From NCBI RefSeq assembly GCF_901827205.1, contig NZ_LR594675.1, forward strand, positions 6,132,001-6,196,000: DNA of 64,000 bases, given 5' to 3'. The translations under genes and the position numbers were made by a program. The stretch is from Variovorax sp. PBS-H4. GTDB lineage: Bacteria > Pseudomonadota > Gammaproteobacteria > Burkholderiales > Burkholderiaceae_C. How positions within the stretch are numbered: position 1 is the first letter of the stretch; each line of letters starts with the position of its first letter. Positions 61,094-64,000 of the stretch are shown piece by piece. Below the pieces are notes generated by a model. The model saw nothing but the letters and a program-made list of their open reading frames with translations. It ran no database searches and was not told the origin of the DNA.

Positions 61094-61318
61094 TGAGAGG
61101 CTCCTTCTGCTGAGGCGCGACAGTATCCGCCTGCCGCGGCTTGCGCTGCATGCCGGATCGTGGCGCGAACTTGCCCGATCCTGCAAAGACGCCGAGATCA
61201 CAGGCCCAACGGTGCGCGCTTCCGGAATTCATCGGCGCAATGCATCGCCGCGCCTACGTGCTTCGTGCAGGAAGCACCGCCATGATCGCGGCACGACTCG
61301 TCCTCGGTTGCACTTGCC

Positions 61319-62098
61319 ATGAAGATCGCCACTTTCAACGTCAATGGGATCAAGAGCCGCCTGCCGCGGCTGCTGGAATGGCTGGAAGAATCCAGGCCGG
61401 ACGTGGCCTGCCTGCAGGAACTGAAATGCCCCGACGAGAGCTTCCCGGCCAACGAGCTGCGCGAGGCCGGCTACGGTGCCGTCTTCCATGGCCAGCGCTC
61501 GTGGAACGGGGTCGCGATCCTGGCGCGCGGCAAGGACCCGATCGAGACCGGACGCGGCCTCGAAGGCAACTCCGACGACGACCAGAGCCGCTACATCGAA
61601 GCCGTGGTCGACGGCGTCGTCATCGGCTGCCTCTATCTGCCCAACGGCAATCCCTGGCCCGGACCCAAGTTCGACTACAAGCTGGAGTGGTTCGAGCGGC
61701 TCTGCGCCCACGCGCGCAGGCTCTTCGGCTGCGGCCTCCCCGTGGTGCTGGCGGGTGACTTCAACGTCGTGCCCACCGATGCCGACATCTACAACCCTGC
61801 ATCGTGGCAAAAGGATGCATTGCTGCAGCCGGAAAGCCGCGCCGCGTTCGCCCGCCTGCTCGGCCAGGGCTGGACCGATGCGATCCGCGCGCTGCATCCG
61901 CACGAGGCGGTCTACACGTATTGGGACTACTGGCGCAATCACTGGCCTCGCAATGCCGGCCTGCGCATCGATCACCTGCTGCTCAACGAGGAAAGCGCGC
62001 CGCTGCTCACGGCTGCCGATGTGGACCGGGAGGTGCGCGGCCGTCCCGGCGCCAGCGACCACGCGCCGGCGTGGGTCGAACTCGCGTTTGCCAGCTAG
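61319..62098 (+). CDS. xth: Exodeoxyribonuclease III (XthA-type AP endonuclease)
   Basis: A 259-aa enzyme. Motifs of the endonuclease/exonuclease/phosphatase fold: ATFNVNGIKSRL, catalytic Glu in CLQELKCPDESFP, the LAGDFNVVPTDADIY motif (Asp and Asn), and the final SDHAPAWVEL (Asp-His). It nicks DNA 5' to abasic sites and trims 3' ends in base excision repair. ATG 61319. Burkholderiales usually carry two paralogues; which of these this one is cannot be told here. Confidence 0.94.
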   Translation: MKIATFNVNGIKSRLPRLLEWLEESRPDVACLQELKCPDESFPANELREAGYGAVFHGQRSWNGVAILARGKDPIETGRGLEGNSDDDQSRYIEAVVDGVVIGCLYLPNGNPWPGPKFDYKLEWFERLCAHARRLFGCGLPVVLAGDFNVVPTDADIYNPASWQKDALLQPESRAAFARLLGQGWTDAIRALHPHEAVYTYWDYWRNHWPRNAGLRIDHLLLNEESAPLLTAADVDREVRGRPGASDHAPAWVELAFAS

Positions 62099-62157
62099 GC
62101 GGCCTGCGCAGGAAATCCCGCCCGCGATGGCGGCGCGCATGCTTCAGCGCAGCACGC

Positions 62158-62523
62158 TCACTGCAGGCACGGTGACAGCACCCACGCGGCAAACCACTGT
62201 GTTGCGGCCACCAGGGTGAACAGCAGGCCGACGCCCGCCGCCGCCGCGGCCAGGAACCCCTGGCGTACCGCAGGAGCCGCGGCATCGCTGTCGACCGTCG
62301 CTTCCGCCTGCTGCTCGCTCCGCAGGCGACGCCACTCGTGGCCGGCCAGCAGGGTGGCGGCCACGCAGGCGAGCAGCGCCGCGACGTTCACGGCATGCAG
62401 CAGCCAGCCGGTCTGCGCCGCGCACGATTGCGGCACCGCCGCGTAGGCCAGGGTCTGGCACAGCAGCACGACGCTGGGAATCAGCAGCAGCGCGGCCCAG
62501 ACCTTGAATGCGCGCAGGTTCAT
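62158..62523 (-). CDS. Small membrane protein of the cytochrome oxidase operon
   Basis: A 121-aa protein with three hydrophobic helices (about 7-28, 40-62, 90-115) and four cysteines outside or near helix ends (CQTLAY, SCAAQT, ACVAAT, the final SPCLQ). Lies 12 nt after the subunit III gene on the same strand. Position suggests a subunit IV-like or assembly protein of the oxidase, but there is no clear family motif. Confidence 0.65.
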   Translation of the reverse strand: MNLRAFKVWAALLLIPSVVLLCQTLAYAAVPQSCAAQTGWLLHAVNVAALLACVAATLLAGHEWRRLRSEQQAEATVDSDAAAPAVRQGFLAAAAAGVGLLFTLVAATQWFAAWVLSPCLQ

Positions 62524-62535
62524 GGCAAATGCTCC

Positions 62536-63189
62536 TCAATGCAGGCGCGGCACGCCATAGATGACGGCATAGATCGGCAGCCAGGACAACACGACGAAGT
62601 ACCAGTACAGCGCGTTCTCGCTCACGTCGGAGAAGCGCTGCCCTTCCATCGGGCCGGTGTGGAGAAGCACGTCCAGCACCGCCGTGTCGTAGGTGTCGGT
62701 CAGCAGGTGGACCGTGTGCAGCCCGAGCAGCACCCAGACGATGGAGCCGTAGGCATTGCTGTCCCAACGGACGTGCAGGGCGGCAAACTCGAAGCCGCGA
62801 ATCACCAGGAAAGCCAGCGCGAACAGCAGGCATGCGAGCAGCCAGCGGCGCGCGCCCACCTGGTCGCAGGCTTCGGCTGCACGCTTGGCCATGTGGTTCG
62901 GCCACATGCTGACGACGAGGATGAGCGTGTTGATCGAACCCCACATCAGCATCGGGGGCGGCGCCGAGATGGGCCAGTCGTCGGACTGGCTGCGCAGGTA
63001 CAGATACGCGCCGATCGCCAGTGCGAACAGGGTGCCTTCGATCGCGATCAGGCCGAAGGTGCCCCACCACATCAGGCTGCGGTGGCCGAAGGCGAAGCTC
63101 GGCAGTGCGGAGACATCGAGTTCGCGTCCCATCGATCGAGCACCTTCGGCTGCGCTGCTGTTCGCCTTCGGAGCGGCCGAGTCATTCAT
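62536..63189 (-). CDS. ctaE: Cytochrome c oxidase subunit III
   Basis: A 217-aa protein with five helices. Subunit III features include the WWGTFGLIAIEGTLFALAIG segment near residue 42 and LLGLHTVHLLTDTYDTAVL near residue 150. The five-helix short form and lack of the first two helices fit SoxM/caa3-like or alternative oxidases. ATG overlaps the subunit I stop by 4 nt (ATGA). It stabilises subunit I and its proton uptake. Confidence 0.88.
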   Translation of the reverse strand: MNDSAAPKANSSAAEGARSMGRELDVSALPSFAFGHRSLMWWGTFGLIAIEGTLFALAIGAYLYLRSQSDDWPISAPPPMLMWGSINTLILVVSMWPNHMAKRAAEACDQVGARRWLLACLLFALAFLVIRGFEFAALHVRWDSNAYGSIVWVLLGLHTVHLLTDTYDTAVLDVLLHTGPMEGQRFSDVSENALYWYFVVLSWLPIYAVIYGVPRLH

Positions 63190-64000
63190 GGGCTGCGCTC
63201 CAGGCTCAGATGCACCGCCGTTTCCGAGCGGCGGGGCCAGAACCACGCGGTGAGCGCAATGGCGATCGGGATGCTGCCCCACACCACCGCCCAGGGCGTG
63301 AAGATCGAGCCGACGAAAAGCACCGTCACGGCCATGGCGCTGACCAGCGGCCAGATGGTCGGATCCGGAAAATTGACGCGCAGGTCCGGCCGCGCGTCGA
63401 GCACGGTTGTGGCCAGCAGTTCGCGGGTATCGGCCGCGAGTCCGCTCACATGGGTGAAGGCTGGTTGTCTGCCGTCGACGCCGGCGCCCGGGGCCACCCA
63501 GAGCGGCTCACGCCCATGCACCACGGGAATCGCGTGGAAGTTGCAAGGCGGCGGTGGCGACGCGGTCGCCCATTCGAGCGTACCGGCGCCCCATGGATTG
63601 TCGCCCGCGATAGCTCCGCGGCGCAGGCTGAGCAGGGCGTTCACGATGAAGAGCAGCACCGACAGCGCGATGACGCACGCGCCCACCGTCGCGACCAGGT
63701 TCAGGTCGTCCCAGCCCAGCCCCGCCTGGTACGTGTAGACGCGGCGTGGCATGCCCTTGAGCCCGAGCAGGTGCATCGGAAAGAAGGCGACGTTGAAGCC
63801 GACGAAGAAGAGCCAGAAGTTCCAGCGCCCCAGCCGCTCGCTCATGAGCCGGCCCGTGAACTTGGGATACCAGTAGTAGAAGGCGCCGAAGAGCGGGAAC
63901 ACCGCGCCGCCGATCAGCACGTAGTGCAGGTGCGCCACCACGAAGTAGGTGTCGTGCACCTGCAGGTCCAGAGGCACGGAGGCGAGCATGATGCCCGTCA
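63186..64000 (-). CDS. ctaD: Cytochrome c oxidase subunit I (C-terminal part)
   Basis: The frame runs off the right edge; about 270 C-terminal residues are seen. The haem-binding segment VHDTYFVVAHLHYVLIGG (with the haem a and a3 histidines of helix X) is near the edge, followed by helices XI-XII (LLGLKGMPRRVYTYQ between). After helix XII comes a long soluble stretch and two extra helices (WPLVSAMAVTVLFVGSIFTP, GSIPIAIALTAWFW), so subunit I is extended as in caa3-type or fused oxidases. Proton-pumping terminal oxidase of the inner membrane. Confidence 0.92.
   Translation of the reverse strand, partial: TGIMLASVPLDLQVHDTYFVVAHLHYVLIGGAVFPLFGAFYYWYPKFTGRLMSERLGRWNFWLFFVGFNVAFFPMHLLGLKGMPRRVYTYQAGLGWDDLNLVATVGACVIALSVLLFIVNALLSLRRGAIAGDNPWGAGTLEWATASPPPPCNFHAIPVVHGREPLWVAPGAGVDGRQPAFTHVSGLAADTRELLATTVLDARPDLRVNFPDPTIWPLVSAMAVTVLFVGSIFTPWAVVWGSIPIAIALTAWFWPRRSETAVHLSLERSP

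Overview
The window reads as chromosomal DNA of a betaproteobacterium in the order Burkholderiales, most likely a Comamonadaceae member close to Variovorax. This rests on high G+C with strong third-position bias, Comamonadaceae-type gene content (DUF3717, YaeQ, Bug/TctC binding protein, small stress proteins) and the glnE-yhdP-nitrilase neighbourhood. It is a judgement from pattern recognition, not from a database search. I saw no rRNA, tRNA, CRISPR array, transposase or integrase.

Layout. 1-2.4 kb: two type IV pilin genes leftward and a divergent PglL-like oligosaccharyltransferase, probably a pilin glycosylation locus. 2.4-12.4 kb: housekeeping genes (moaC, bepA, yaeQ, purB, an inner-membrane M48 peptidase with its DUF898 partner, a GST). 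This stretch includes a leftward TerC operon whose 384-nt leader carries a clear yybP-ykoY (manganese) riboswitch. 12.4-26.9 kb: periplasmic glutathione peroxidase, a ferritin-like di-iron protein, an ECF41-type sigma factor, glnE-rlpA, yhdP, a nitrilase-family amidase and a PAS histidine kinase/FixJ-type regulator pair. 27-33.3 kb: an orphan 442-aa protein, an OmpA-like lipoprotein, mltA (its start codon overlaps that of a divergent 53-aa membrane protein), a Tat-dependent PhoX-type phosphatase and an Lrp regulator. 33.4-38.7 kb: a solitary AceE paralogue divergent from the Lrp gene, then a TetR / extradiol dioxygenase / dihaem cytochrome c module. 38.8-41.1 kb: an A+T-richer insertion holding a secreted mannose-lectin plus permuted-papain protein, split by an apparent one-base deletion, and an unrecognised partner gene. 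41.1-47.9 kb: a cluster of very small hydrophilic stress-type proteins, a LexA-box-controlled DinG-like helicase, a CinA-C protein, a YdaD-type dehydrogenase and a BrkB-family membrane protein. 47.9-54.9 kb: LysR/SDR pair, another SDR, slyD, small proteins, pirin and a second orphan with leucine-rich-repeat character. 55-59.9 kb: an aromatic-catabolism module (Bug binding protein; VOC dioxygenase, FAD hydroxylase, IclR, FAH-type hydrolase). 60-64 kb: aldo/keto reductase, exodeoxyribonuclease III and the 3' part of a cytochrome oxidase operon.

The least ordinary content is (a) the lectin-peptidase cassette at 38.86-41.07 kb, which could be a lectin-guided secreted toxin with a partner gene, (b) the two orphan genes at 27.07 and 53.55 kb, and (c) the small-protein stress cluster with a recurring upstream TCCTA motif. 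Regulation visible in the DNA includes the Mn riboswitch, a LexA box, a strong intrinsic terminator after the GST gene, and several dyads without T-runs between convergent genes.
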